A stretch of DNA of 56,974 nucleotides, from positions 1-56,974 of the forward strand of contig CAYGZM010000009.1 in the NCBI GenBank assembly GCA_964354365.1, given 5' to 3'. The notes below the pieces were generated by a model. The model worked only from the letters and a program-made list of their open reading frames with translations. It did no database searches and was not told the origin of the DNA. Shown here piece by piece: positions 17,582 to 26,522 of the stretch. The stretch's first letter is position 1, and each line of letters opens with the position of its first letter. The translations under genes and the position numbers were made by a program. The DNA comes from CAYGZM01 sp964354365 (GTDB taxonomy: Bacteria > Planctomycetota > Phycisphaerae > Sedimentisphaerales > Anaerobacaceae).

Positions 17582-17865
17582 CTTCTGCCTCGTTTACGCT
17601 GCCTGCGTTGGTAAGCGAATAACACCTTTCCTTTTAATTCATAGGCGGTAATTACAAAGTTGCTGTTTGGTTCCGGATCAGGAACGTATATGACTCTGAG
17701 GTAACGGCCTGCATCAGTCTGACCAACTGCAATACGACAACCTTCTTCGCCAGGGCGGTCCTCACCTGGATGGCGGAGAACTTGTTCCACCTCATATTCC
17801 TGCACATTATGGTTATATATGTGAGGAAGATCAGTGTCACGGTCGATGTATAACCGAAGCCTCAT
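17578..17865 (-). CDS. putative toxin, DUF4258/BrnT-like
   Basis: 95 residues, basic at the C-terminus (QRRQRKRGRR). The segments HNVQEYEVEQVLRHPGED, GRYLRVIYVPDPEPN and FVITAYELKGK follow the compact alpha/beta layout of BrnT/RelE-like small toxins, of which this DUF4258-type group is a member. It is immediately upstream of, and overlaps, an antitoxin-like gene. RNase activity is only an inference. Confidence 0.65.
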   Translation of the reverse strand: MRLRLYIDRDTDLPHIYNHNVQEYEVEQVLRHPGEDRPGEEGCRIAVGQTDAGRYLRVIYVPDPEPNSNFVITAYELKGKVLFAYQRRQRKRGRR

Positions 17866-18033
17866 TCCCTATCTCACACGAACAACTATGTACGTATGGC
17901 TTCCACATAAGACATCTTGAATTTGTGTATTTTCTTTTATCATAGAGCTGCTGGCTTCCGTCGTAAAGAGTCTTTTGTGATTTTTCTGTATTCGACGCAT
18001 CACGCACAACGCGCCATGCGCGACAAGCCAGAG

Positions 18034-19545
18034 TTATCCGATTTTATTCGCGAGGATGTCGGAAACGACCTTCGGATTGGCCTGGCCTTTGGTCTTCTGC
18101 ATGACCTGGCCCAAAAGAAACCCTCTGGCCTTGTTGCTTTTCTTACCGCCGCCGACAACGTCCGCCACCGCTTGAGCATTCTCGGCCAACACCTGCTCAA
18201 CGATCTTCTCAAGCTCGCCCGCATCGCTCTTCTGAATCAGATTGAGCTCCTTTGCGATAATCTCTGCTTTTACACGCTCTCCAACCGATACCATATCAGA
18301 CACTTGAACCCTTCTGACCATTTCCTCCAATACCGTATTCCCCGCCGTTGCACTTACAGTACCGCCAGCAATCATATTCGCCAGCTCCGCAACCATTTGC
18401 GGCGTAAAACCCAAGTCCCGCACGCCGCAATTTCTTTCATTCGCCAATTTCAAACCAACCTGTGTCAGCAGATTACAGACTCTCTTGGCATCGCCGCCCG
18501 CTACAACCGCAGCCTCAAGGAAATCCGCCGTCGCTCGCTCGCCGGTCAGCACTCCTGCATCATAGTCACTCAATCCGTATGCCCTGACATACCGCATCTG
18601 CCTGGCCAGCGGAAGCTCGCACAGACGCCCCCGTATCTCCTCCAGCCACGCACCAGTCAATTCCACCGGCACAAGATCCGGCTCCGGAAAATACCGGTAA
18701 TCGTGCGCCTCCTCCTTTTCCCTCTGCAGCACCGTCGCCTCACGCTCATCATCCCACCCGCGCGTGCTCTTGTTGCCCATCTCCATCACCACGCCCGTCT
18801 CAAGAAACTCCTCAAGCTGCCTTTGCTCTTCGTAGTCGATGCTCCTCTCCAAAGCCCGAAAGCTGTTGAGGTTCTTGACTTCGACTATCGGCGTTTTGAA
18901 CTCCTTGCCGTTCCTGGTGATAACGAGATTGATGTTCGGCTCGAAGCGAATATGCCCCTTCTGCATATCGCCTTCGGATACGCCCAAGTATCTGACAATC
19001 CGCTGAAGCTCCACCGCCAGCGTCCTCACCTCCGCCCCGCCGTTCATATCCGGCTGCGTGACTATCTCCAACAGCGGCGTCCCCGTCCTGTTCAAATCCA
19101 CCTGCGAAAAGTTCCCCGCCGTGTGCACGTTCTTGCCCGCATCCTCCTCCAAATGCGCCCTGATTATTCCGATCCTCTTGGTCTGAACGGAATCCGGCTT
19201 GCCCCCCGGCAGCGGAATATCAATGAAACCATTCTTCGCCAGCGGCAGATCATACTGGCTTATCTGGTAATTCTTCGGCAAATCCGGATAGTAATAGCTC
19301 TTGCGGTCCCACTTCGTAAAGGAAGGAATCTCGCAATTCAGCGCCAGCCCGACAAGCACCGCGTATTCAAACGCCTGCTTATTCATCACCGGCAGCACCC
19401 CCGGCATCCCAAGACAAACCGGGCACACCCTGCTATTGGCCTGCGCCCCAAACTCCACCGCGCACCCGCAGAACATCTTGCTCCGCGTGCACAACTGCAC
19501 GTGAATCTCCAGCCCCACTATCACCTTGTGCCGTAAATCACTCAT
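18034..19545 (-). CDS. gatB: Asp/Glu-tRNA amidotransferase subunit B
   Basis: A 503-residue GatB, the tRNA-binding and kinase subunit of GatCAB. This complex converts Glu-tRNA(Gln) to Gln-tRNA(Gln) and Asp-tRNA(Asn) to Asn-tRNA(Asn). The N-terminal GLEIHVQLCTRSKMFCGC, the zinc site CPVCLGMPG and DRKSYYYPDLPKNYQISQ are diagnostic. The C-terminal helical and YqeY-like part ends with VMQKTKGQANPKVV. It is the last gene of the rpmB-gatC-esterase-gatA-gatB run; 203 bases of repeats separate it from gatA. Confidence 0.96.
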   Translation of the reverse strand: MSDLRHKVIVGLEIHVQLCTRSKMFCGCAVEFGAQANSRVCPVCLGMPGVLPVMNKQAFEYAVLVGLALNCEIPSFTKWDRKSYYYPDLPKNYQISQYDLPLAKNGFIDIPLPGGKPDSVQTKRIGIIRAHLEEDAGKNVHTAGNFSQVDLNRTGTPLLEIVTQPDMNGGAEVRTLAVELQRIVRYLGVSEGDMQKGHIRFEPNINLVITRNGKEFKTPIVEVKNLNSFRALERSIDYEEQRQLEEFLETGVVMEMGNKSTRGWDDEREATVLQREKEEAHDYRYFPEPDLVPVELTGAWLEEIRGRLCELPLARQMRYVRAYGLSDYDAGVLTGERATADFLEAAVVAGGDAKRVCNLLTQVGLKLANERNCGVRDLGFTPQMVAELANMIAGGTVSATAGNTVLEEMVRRVQVSDMVSVGERVKAEIIAKELNLIQKSDAGELEKIVEQVLAENAQAVADVVGGGKKSNKARGFLLGQVMQKTKGQANPKVVSDILANKIG

Positions 19546-19748
19546 CTATGTCTGTTCTTCTGCAACCACGAATTCACACAAATCAACACAAATCAACTAT
19601 GATAATGTGCATAATTGCCGGAAAGCGAGCCCAACGACTCTGTAAGACAGGTCTTTGTAAATTATATCTCTCTCATTCGTGCCCATTCGTGTCAATTCGT
19701 GGTTAATCTCTTCTTCTAACCTTCGTGCCAATCCGTGAGAATTCGTGG
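19546..19748. repeat. ATTCGTG-type direct repeats between gatA and gatB
   Basis: Several copies of CAATTCGTGGTTAATC-like and CACAAATCAACA-like units lie in both orientations (for example 19567-19602 and 19675-19753). The last unit reaches the gatA stop region. No gene is seen. Confidence 0.65.
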
Positions 19749-21233
19749 TTAATCCACCCTATCCACAATTGGTGGTTTTCTCGTGTGCCAATCGGTTTCG
19801 CTCTCGAACATCCGTGCAGTGCGCAGCAGTCTATCTTCCGTGAACGTCGGCCCCAATATCTGTAACCCAATTGGAAGATTACCATCGTCAAACCCGCAGG
19901 GAATACTGATGCCCGGAATCCCCGCTAAGTTCGCCGCTATCGTATAGACGTCCGAGAGATACATCGTAAGCGGGTCATCGACCTTCTCTCCTATCCTAAA
20001 AGCCGTCGTCGGCGCCGCCGGCATCATAATGCAATCGCAATTCTCGAACGCATCGGTAAAATCACGCCGTATCAAACTCCTGACCTTGAGCGCCTTGAGA
20101 TAATACGCATCGTAATAGCCGCTCGATAGCGCGTATGTCCCCAGCATTATTCGCCGCTTGACCTCTTTTCCGAACGCCTCCGCCCGCGATTTGGTATAGA
20201 CCTCGACATAATCCTCCGCCCTGTTGCTGCGATGACCGTAATGCACCCCATCGTAACGGGCCAGGTTGCTCGATGCCTCCGCCGTGGCAATAACGTAGTA
20301 TGCCGCAATCGCATACTCCGAATGAGGCATATCCACATCCACAACCTTCGCGCCGGCCCTCTTATACACATCTATCGCCGCGCCTATCGCCTCCTGCACC
20401 GACTCATCCGCCCCGCAATTGAGCTGCGGCACAATCCCTATCCTCAGATTCTCGATTCGCTCATCCAGCTTCTCCAGATAATCGCACACAGGAGCAACAG
20501 CCTCATCAACACTGGTGCTGTCCGCCGGATCGTGCCCCGCTATGACGTTCAGCATCAGCGCCGCATCGCTCACCGTCCGCGTTATCGGCCCAATCTGGTC
20601 CAGGCTCGAACCGTAGGCCACAAGCCCGTACCGCGACACCCTCCCGTAGGTCGGCTTCAACCCCACCACCCCGCAGAAGCTCGCCGGCTGTCTGATAGAC
20701 CCCCCCGTGTCCGACCCCAGCGCCACATAGCACAGCCGCCCCGCCACAGCCGCCGCCGACCCGCCGCTGCTCCCCCCCGGCACCCTGCTCGTATTCCACG
20801 GATTGACCGTCCGCTTCAGGCCCGAATTCTCCGTGCTCGAACCCATCGCAAATTCATCCATATTCGTCTTGCCCACGATCACCGCATCCGCCGCCAGCAG
20901 CTTCTCGATCACCGTTGCATTATACGGCGAATGAAAATTCTCCAGAATCCGCGATGCGCACGTCGTAGCCCCCCACATCGTGCACATATTGTCCTTCACC
21001 GCAACCGGCACACCCGCCAGCAGCCCCAACTGCTCGCCCGCGGCAATCCTCCGGTCAACATCCGCCGCCTTCCGCATCGCCGCCTCGCGATCCGTGCTTA
21101 TATATGCCCCGATAATCGAATCTCGCTTCTCTATCCGCTCAAATACCGCCTCCGTCGCCTCTACGCTCGTTATCTCTCCGCGGCCAATCCTCTCACGCAA
21201 TTCCCCTGCACTTAGTCCTTCGTCTAAAAACAT
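19749..21233 (-). CDS. gatA: Glu/Asp-tRNA amidotransferase subunit A
   Basis: A 494-residue amidase-signature enzyme that hydrolyses glutamine to supply ammonia to GatB. The Ser-cisSer-Lys triad is visible: Lys in GVPVAVKDNMCT near residue 79, and the serines in PGGSSGGSAAAVAG near 152 and GSDTGGSIRQPAS near 174. Length is normal for GatA. The upstream neighbour is a lipoprotein esterase, and gatC precedes that. Confidence 0.96.
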   Translation of the reverse strand: MFLDEGLSAGELRERIGRGEITSVEATEAVFERIEKRDSIIGAYISTDREAAMRKAADVDRRIAAGEQLGLLAGVPVAVKDNMCTMWGATTCASRILENFHSPYNATVIEKLLAADAVIVGKTNMDEFAMGSSTENSGLKRTVNPWNTSRVPGGSSGGSAAAVAGRLCYVALGSDTGGSIRQPASFCGVVGLKPTYGRVSRYGLVAYGSSLDQIGPITRTVSDAALMLNVIAGHDPADSTSVDEAVAPVCDYLEKLDERIENLRIGIVPQLNCGADESVQEAIGAAIDVYKRAGAKVVDVDMPHSEYAIAAYYVIATAEASSNLARYDGVHYGHRSNRAEDYVEVYTKSRAEAFGKEVKRRIMLGTYALSSGYYDAYYLKALKVRSLIRRDFTDAFENCDCIMMPAAPTTAFRIGEKVDDPLTMYLSDVYTIAANLAGIPGISIPCGFDDGNLPIGLQILGPTFTEDRLLRTARMFESETDWHTRKPPIVDRVD

Positions 21234-21435
21234 AGCATACGATCTTGGCTCATCTCATTCCGACCCAAGCCACAACCCTATCACTCTCAACACATGTCAT
21301 TCCGACCGAAGGCACGACTTGTCGTGCCGAAGCGGAGGAATCTATTGACAACAACCTCGCCGAAGGCGAGCTCAAAGATCATACCTTCTTGCTGACTGAA
21401 AGGTCTTCCACTACCCAAAAATCAACCGCCATCCC

Positions 21436-22215
21436 TCACTTGCCGCCCTTGCGATGTTTGAGCAGCCAATCGTAAAGCTCCGGATTATCGTAAGTCGCCG
21501 TCCACGAATCATGCCCTGCCTCCGGATACACCGTCAGTTTGGCATCGCCCCCGCGGCCCTTGACTGCCTCAACCATATCTTCCGATTCCTTCACCGGCAC
21601 GACGTTGTCCTTACCCCCGTGAAAAGCCCACACCGGCACGTCCTCCAGCCGCCAAGCCATAAAACGCTTCCCGCCCCCGCATATCGGCACTACCGCCGCA
21701 AAACGCTCCGGATACTGGCACGCCAAAGCCCACGTCCCGTATCCGCCCATACTAAGGCCCGTCAGATACACCCGCTCCGTATCCACCTTATACCGCCCCT
21801 CAATCTCATCCAACAGATGTATCAGCACCTCCGTCTTCTCAGTCCACCAGTCATCAGCCGGACATTGCGGCGAGACTACGATAAACGGAAAATCCTTGCG
21901 ATTCTCGACTATCTTCGGCGGCCCGTGCTTCTTCACCAGGTTCAAATCGCTTCCGCGCTCGCCTGCCCCGTGAAGGAACATCATCAACGGCCACTTCTGC
22001 TCCCCTGTGCCGTACCCCTCAGGCAGAAACAGCAGGTACTTGCAGCTCAATTCCTTCGTTATCGTCCTAGTAAAAGCCTGCTCCCCCTGCACACCTGGCG
22101 ATGCCTTAACACCCGGCACGACCTTATCAGATGCCATATCGTTCTTCTCCGTCTGCGCACAGCCGATCAAAAGCAACACGCCCACTGTCAGACATATCAG
22201 ACTACTTGTTCTCAT
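21436..22215 (-). CDS. alpha/beta-hydrolase lipoprotein (esterase)
   Basis: 259 residues. The N-terminal signal ends in LLLIGC, a lipobox, so the mature enzyme is a lipoprotein outside the cytoplasm. The alpha/beta-hydrolase fold shows an oxyanion-type FLHGAGERG near residue 80, the nucleophile elbow TGLSMGGYGTWAL near 150, and a late His in PEAGHDSW. It resembles the prolyl-oligopeptidase/PHB-depolymerase-like esterases (COG4099 type). GGAGG precedes ATG 22215. It sits between gatC and gatA on the same strand, an unusual place for a secreted enzyme. Confidence 0.85.
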   Translation of the reverse strand: MRTSSLICLTVGVLLLIGCAQTEKNDMASDKVVPGVKASPGVQGEQAFTRTITKELSCKYLLFLPEGYGTGEQKWPLMMFLHGAGERGSDLNLVKKHGPPKIVENRKDFPFIVVSPQCPADDWWTEKTEVLIHLLDEIEGRYKVDTERVYLTGLSMGGYGTWALACQYPERFAAVVPICGGGKRFMAWRLEDVPVWAFHGGKDNVVPVKESEDMVEAVKGRGGDAKLTVYPEAGHDSWTATYDNPELYDWLLKHRKGGK

Positions 22216-22254
22216 TGCCGAATACCTCCCTGCATACTTGCTCTACATCGTTTC

Positions 22255-22563
22255 CTACGCGCCTGAACCCACATCGAGTATCTTGGGCACCTTGAAGAAA
22301 TCGCCGTCTCGCTGCGGGGCATTCGCCAGCGCCACCTCCGTCCCCAGCGACTCTCGAGCACAGTCCTCCCGCAGAACGTTGCTTATCGCCAGACAATGCG
22401 CCAGCGGCTCAACTCCCTCCGTGTCCAGCTCGTTCATCTTCTCGACGTACTCAAGGATTGCTCTGAGCTGACCCGTAAACTCCTCCACCTCAACATCGCT
22501 CAGCTCCAGACGAGACAGCTTCGCAACCTTTCCGACTTGAGCCTCATCAATCTTCTTTTCCAT
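22255..22563 (-). CDS. gatC: Asp/Glu-tRNA amidotransferase subunit C
   Basis: A 102-residue GatC, the small chain that wraps GatA and GatB together. The pattern VGKVAKLSRLELSDVEVEEF, an ILEYVEKMNELDTEGVEP segment and a late LREDCARES are typical. It follows rpmB by about 100 bases and precedes the esterase gene by 39 bases. Confidence 0.93.
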   Translation of the reverse strand: MEKKIDEAQVGKVAKLSRLELSDVEVEEFTGQLRAILEYVEKMNELDTEGVEPLAHCLAISNVLREDCARESLGTEVALANAPQRDGDFFKVPKILDVGSGA

Positions 22564-22666
22564 CTACTGATTTGTCCCTGAACAAAAAGCGAGGCATAAC
22601 CCGCCTCGCCGCAATATCTGATTCCCGCACAAGAAGGAACAACCATCAATAATCAATGGCAAATAA

Positions 22667-22924
22667 TCAATTGGATACGGGCTTGTAGTTGCGTTTCACC
22701 GGCTTCTCGACGAGTCCCATGCGTATCGCCTTGGTCGAAACCCTAATCCTGCACACCGTCCCGTCAACCACCGCTCGAACCTTCTGCACATTAGGCTTGA
22801 ACTTCCTCTTGTTGCTCCCGGTCACCTTCCGACCGACCCCGCCGAGATACTTGGCCTTGCCGCGCCGCGCGATACTCCTGCCCACCCTCGTTCGCTTACC
22901 TGTATAGTAACATACTCTTGACAT
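22667..22924 (-). CDS. rpmB: 50S ribosomal protein L28
   Basis: 85 residues, strongly basic. GKRTRVGRSIARRGKAKYLGG and KRKFKPNVQKVRAVVDG followed by RVSTKAIRMGLVEKP match L28. Only one Cys remains at the N-terminus, so it is a zinc-free form. AGGAGC lies upstream of the ATG. A promoter at 22982-23009 probably serves this gene and gatC onward. Confidence 0.93.
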   Translation of the reverse strand: MSRVCYYTGKRTRVGRSIARRGKAKYLGGVGRKVTGSNKRKFKPNVQKVRAVVDGTVCRIRVSTKAIRMGLVEKPVKRNYKPVSN

Positions 22925-22981
22925 CTAACTAAGCTCCTGTTTCTCACAGCCCACTTTCAATTCTAATACGGGAAAATATCA

Positions 22982-23009
22982 ATTCTACGGTTCTGCCCGG
23001 ATTCTGCAA
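22982..23009 (-). promoter_or_regulatory. sigma70-type promoter of rpmB-gatC-gatA-gatB
   Basis: On the minus strand, TTGCAG (23009-23004) and TAGAAT (22987-22982) are 16 bases apart, about 60 bases upstream of the rpmB start. Confidence 0.5.
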
Positions 23010-23097
23010 CAATAAAGCGGATTATTCTGCAAAATAAGCGATTCTCACCCATTTTCCGCCCCGGAAAACGCCCAACATCACGTCCCGCACAAGCGCC

Positions 23098-25569
23098 TCA
23101 TCTCAACAGAGACTCCAACGCCTTGCGCACGGCCGCCGAGTTAGGATCCAACTGCAGGGCCGTCTCAAGCTCCTTGATCGCCTCAGCTCGCTGCCCCTGC
23201 AGCTTTAGAAGACTCCCCAGATTACCGTGCAGAACTACGCTCTGCGGACAATACACCAACCCCCTGCGAAGAATCTCAATCGCCTCGTCAACCTTACCCT
23301 CCTGCGCCATTATTTCCGCCCAGTTGTTATATGCCGGCACACAATCCGGCTCGTATCGCACCGCCTCAGAGTAATGTTCTATCGCTTTGTCCGTATTGCC
23401 CTTCCTTCGATATGACCGTCCCAAGTCGTAGTGAGCATAACTGCAAGTAGGCTTCGTTCGTATCGCCTTCTCAAACTCCTGGATTGCACCGTTAATATCA
23501 CCCTCGGCGTACAGCACTGAGCCAAGCGCGTTGTATCCTACCCACGAATGTGGCAACAAATCCTGCACAAGACGATACTCTTGCGCCGCCGCCTGATACT
23601 CCTTCAAATCCTCCGCCAGCAATTTGCCGTATTTGTAGTGCAAAAGCCAATCGTCTGGCCTATCTTCAATCGCCTTGCGGTACTGCCCTGCCGACTTCTC
23701 AAGCAACTCTCTCGTCAAATTAGCCTTGAGCGCCCCCAGATCTCGCGTCATTTGCTCGACCCGCTCCTTGTAGTAGAGCTGATTGGTGAACGGCGGCTTC
23801 TTGATGAAACCATTGAGAATCTCATCGGCAATCCTGTATCGATCCCATTCGGTATAGGCCAGCCGTTCGGCACATTCCGCCTCGCTGACAAACTGCCGTT
23901 CATCCGCCCGCATCGCTCGTATCCGCTCCCCAAGCGCCTCCTCAACCTGCCCAAACACCGCCTGCGCAAGAAGATATGTGCCCTTGAAATTGAAATGCAC
24001 GTGCTCGTAAAACAGCTCCTCCCCGGCAATCCCCTCCGGGCTGTTCTGCTCGAATACCTTCACTATGTCGGCCAGATAGACAGCGTTTAGCGGACAGCGT
24101 TTAGCGTCCGGCTTTTTCCCATTCGCTTCACGCTGTACGCTCCACGCTGTACGCTCCACGCTGTTTGGCCCGGTCTCCAGGGGAAGCATCCGGCGACTGT
24201 CATCGCTATTCCTGCCCGCCACACTGCGAATAATCTCGTTGATTCGATTGTCCGCACGGAACCTAAGCGTATCCAGCTCCCGTGCTTTAATATAGCTCTC
24301 CCGGGCCTTATCGTATGCGCCCAGCGCCCAGTAACATCGGCCAAGCCGGAAATGCAGGTCGGCATAACTATCGTCAATCGCGGCAGCAGCAAGATAACGT
24401 TTCACCGCTTCGGCGTACTCCCCGGCCGACTCATTCCCGACCCCTTCTTCATAAAGCTCGTCCCACTTGCCCTTCTCCATCTGGCTCAAGTCCGCACGAT
24501 GAAGCGACCCAAAAGGCGGATTATCTTTCAGGTTGTTCCCAACCGTACAGAGAATCACCTTCGCGCCGCCTCCGCGCCCCGCACGCACAATATCTTCAAG
24601 ATTGCTCCGAAAGTGCCTATAGACCGTCTGCACACCCGCATCCTCCGCCCGAACTTGTTTCTCCAGAAACATCCCCATTCCGCGCCAAACCGCAGGCCTG
24701 TCCTCCTTGCCAAGCACTCCGACTATACCCGACAACAGTTGGCCAAGCCTCGTCCCTTTGAGGGCAATCCCCGCACGAATCAATGACAAATTCCCCGAAA
24801 GCGGCGCAAAGACCGTCCCCGCACCGTACGGCCCCGTAACCTCGTTGTTGCCCAGATAGACAATCACCATATCCGGCTCGCACCGCGCACAATCCTTCGC
24901 CATCTCCAAAACAACGTGCGAGTTTATCGCCGCCGCCGCCACCGTTACCACCTCAAAATTCACCCCCGGATAAGCCTCTCGCAGCATCACCCATAACATC
25001 CGCCCAAGGCTGAACGCATCGTCCGGCGTGCCTCTCGCAGCAGAAGCGCCCAATACAAAAATCCGGTGAGTGCCGTCTGGTTTGGCCGCAGGAAAAATGA
25101 ACGGCGTGAATCCCCTCGAAATGTTACGCGGAAAAAAACGCCAATTGAATCCCATGTTGTCACAGTAGTATGACTTGCCCTTTGCCTCGAGCTTGATAAT
25201 CGCATGCGAAGGATAACCATAACCCGCCACACGAAGGCCAAGCTCAATCAACACAAACGCCAGGACAGGAAAAACAACGGCAGCAATAACACGGAACAGC
25301 CATAAACGCAGCCTGGGTATCGGCCCAGGTCGCGCCTTCTTCGCATCCCTCCCCTCATTCTTACCCGTGGAAATTGCAGAAGCAGCCTTCTTGTCTGCGA
25401 ACGGATTCACTCTGAACCTATGTATCAGCAGGGCTGCTAATCCGAACAAGGCTACGACTGCATATTTGAGTATCCGTATATCTAAAAGGAAGTAAGCAAT
25501 ACCCAAAGCAAGCAAGAGCACCCAGTAATACTTCCTCATTACCTCTCTTAATTGTTTTCCTGCACTCAT
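23098..25569 (-). CDS. membrane-anchored SGNH-hydrolase-like protein with TPR repeats
   Basis: 823 residues. Hydrophobic segments occur near residues 14-45 and 84-110. An SGNH/GDSL-like domain follows: FVLGASAARG (block I, with Ser), VYLGNNEVTG (block III, with Asn) and a late YEHVHFNFKG (catalytic His). TPR units are seen before the late block (about residues 395-450) and at the C-terminus (about residues 650-820, e.g. YAHYDLGRSYRRKGNTDKAIEHY). It may modify a cell-surface polymer. ATG 25569 is preferred over GTG 25581, which lies inside the GAGGTGA ribosome-binding sequence. Between the TPR part and the late block, a low-complexity segment encoded by short direct repeats (24076-24167) interrupts the protein without shifting frame. 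Confidence 0.8.
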   Translation of the reverse strand: MSAGKQLREVMRKYYWVLLLALGIAYFLLDIRILKYAVVALFGLAALLIHRFRVNPFADKKAASAISTGKNEGRDAKKARPGPIPRLRLWLFRVIAAVVFPVLAFVLIELGLRVAGYGYPSHAIIKLEAKGKSYYCDNMGFNWRFFPRNISRGFTPFIFPAAKPDGTHRIFVLGASAARGTPDDAFSLGRMLWVMLREAYPGVNFEVVTVAAAAINSHVVLEMAKDCARCEPDMVIVYLGNNEVTGPYGAGTVFAPLSGNLSLIRAGIALKGTRLGQLLSGIVGVLGKEDRPAVWRGMGMFLEKQVRAEDAGVQTVYRHFRSNLEDIVRAGRGGGAKVILCTVGNNLKDNPPFGSLHRADLSQMEKGKWDELYEEGVGNESAGEYAEAVKRYLAAAAIDDSYADLHFRLGRCYWALGAYDKARESYIKARELDTLRFRADNRINEIIRSVAGRNSDDSRRMLPLETGPNSVERTAWSVQREANGKKPDAKRCPLNAVYLADIVKVFEQNSPEGIAGEELFYEHVHFNFKGTYLLAQAVFGQVEEALGERIRAMRADERQFVSEAECAERLAYTEWDRYRIADEILNGFIKKPPFTNQLYYKERVEQMTRDLGALKANLTRELLEKSAGQYRKAIEDRPDDWLLHYKYGKLLAEDLKEYQAAAQEYRLVQDLLPHSWVGYNALGSVLYAEGDINGAIQEFEKAIRTKPTCSYAHYDLGRSYRRKGNTDKAIEHYSEAVRYEPDCVPAYNNWAEIMAQEGKVDEAIEILRRGLVYCPQSVVLHGNLGSLLKLQGQRAEAIKELETALQLDPNSAAVRKALESLLR
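24076..24167. repeat. short direct repeats inside a coding sequence
   Basis: CAGCGTTTAGCG occurs twice, and CGCTGTACGCTCCA is repeated with a third partial copy. The sequence looks like intergenic filler but stays in frame within the SGNH-TPR gene, giving ERTAWSVQRE-type residues. Confidence 0.6.
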
Positions 25570-25603
25570 AGCTAACGTCACCTCGGACCACGCTGCGCGC
25601 CGC

Positions 25604-26323
25604 TCAGCCGCTCGCAGTCTTCTGCAGGTATCTCACTTCAGCCTCACTGAGCTTTCTGAACTTGCCGACTCCTAATCCTCGCGCCGTCAGCTTGCCGATC
25701 TGTGTCCTCTTGAGCGATTTAACGCGAAGCCCCACCTTTGCCAGCATCCGCCGAACCTGCCGGTTAAGTCTCTGCCGAATCGTAATTTCTATCAGCGATT
25801 CTTCGTGCCCGCGTTCCAGAATCTTCACCGACGCCCCGCCCGTCCTGCCCTCCGCCAGCCACACTCCCGCCTTCAGCTTCTCAGCCGTGTCCCCGCCGAT
25901 TTGCCCCTTCACTCGAACAACGTATGTCTTGGGCAACCCATATCTCGGATGTGTCAGCCGGTTTGCTAACTCGCTGTCGTTGGTCAGAACAATCAGCCCG
26001 CTTGTATCTACGTCCAACCGCCCGATGCAAAAAATACGTTCCGCCGCCGGTATGAGGTCTATCGCCTTTTTCCGACCCTGCGGATCGCTATTCGTGCAAA
26101 TCACGCCCTTCGGCTTGTTCAAAAGAAAATACACCTTCCGAACAGCCGCAATCCGCCTGCCGTCCACGGTGATAACGTCCTTCTCCGGATCGACAAACAC
26201 CGGCAGCGTATCCACTACCTTCCGGTTCACCCGAACCGCCCCCTCGAGTATCAGCTCCTCGCATTTCCTGCGGGAATCCACCCCCGCCGCCGCCAGAACC
26301 TTCTGCAACCTCTGCTCAGCCAT
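25604..26323 (-). CDS. RsuA/RluB-family pseudouridine synthase
   Basis: 239 residues. An N-terminal S4 RNA-binding domain (QRLQKVLAAAGVDSRRKCEE) is followed by the synthase domain, with KPKGVICTN near residue 89 and the catalytic-Asp motif GRLDVDTSGLIVLTND near 117. It isomerises a uridine in ribosomal RNA. RluB, RluE, RluF and RsuA cannot be separated by eye; the S4 domain and length favour RluB/RsuA. It is separated from the SGNH-TPR gene by 34 bases on the same strand. Confidence 0.92.
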   Translation of the reverse strand: MAEQRLQKVLAAAGVDSRRKCEELILEGAVRVNRKVVDTLPVFVDPEKDVITVDGRRIAAVRKVYFLLNKPKGVICTNSDPQGRKKAIDLIPAAERIFCIGRLDVDTSGLIVLTNDSELANRLTHPRYGLPKTYVVRVKGQIGGDTAEKLKAGVWLAEGRTGGASVKILERGHEESLIEITIRQRLNRQVRRMLAKVGLRVKSLKRTQIGKLTARGLGVGKFRKLSEAEVRYLQKTASG

Positions 26324-26350
26324 AATCCAACACCGAAAACGCCGCTAATA

Positions 26351-26366
26351 ACTCAAACCGACCGAT
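26351..26366. repeat. possible decayed left end of the 161-bp element
   Basis: ACTCAAACCGACCGAT matches the left terminal repeat of the 161-bp family with two or three changes. No convincing interior or right end follows. Confidence 0.35.
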
Positions 26367-26495
26367 TCATTGCCAAGAATCAACATAAACCGTTATATGA
26401 TGAATAGTTATGAAACACAAAACCATAATTAAGATAGTCATCCCGACAACGTCGGGATTCCACAATTTTGCATTTTTCACTTTGATTTTTGCATT

Positions 26496-26522
26496 CTAAA
26501 ACTGACTGTCCGTCAGTTTTAG
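26496..26522 (-). terminator. hairpin at the end of the UbiA-family gene
   Basis: CTAAAACTGAC and GTCAGTTTTAG form a perfect 11-bp stem with a five-base loop, overlapping the stop codon of the minus-strand gene. No U-tract follows, so termination by this hairpin is plausible but not certain. Confidence 0.5.

Noticed and set aside
17917..19536. 539-codon open frame on the plus strand
   Set aside because: It is exactly antisense to gatB, has a biased Arg/His/Leu/Pro composition and no family motif. The same holds for long frames opposite gatA and the last oxidoreductase.
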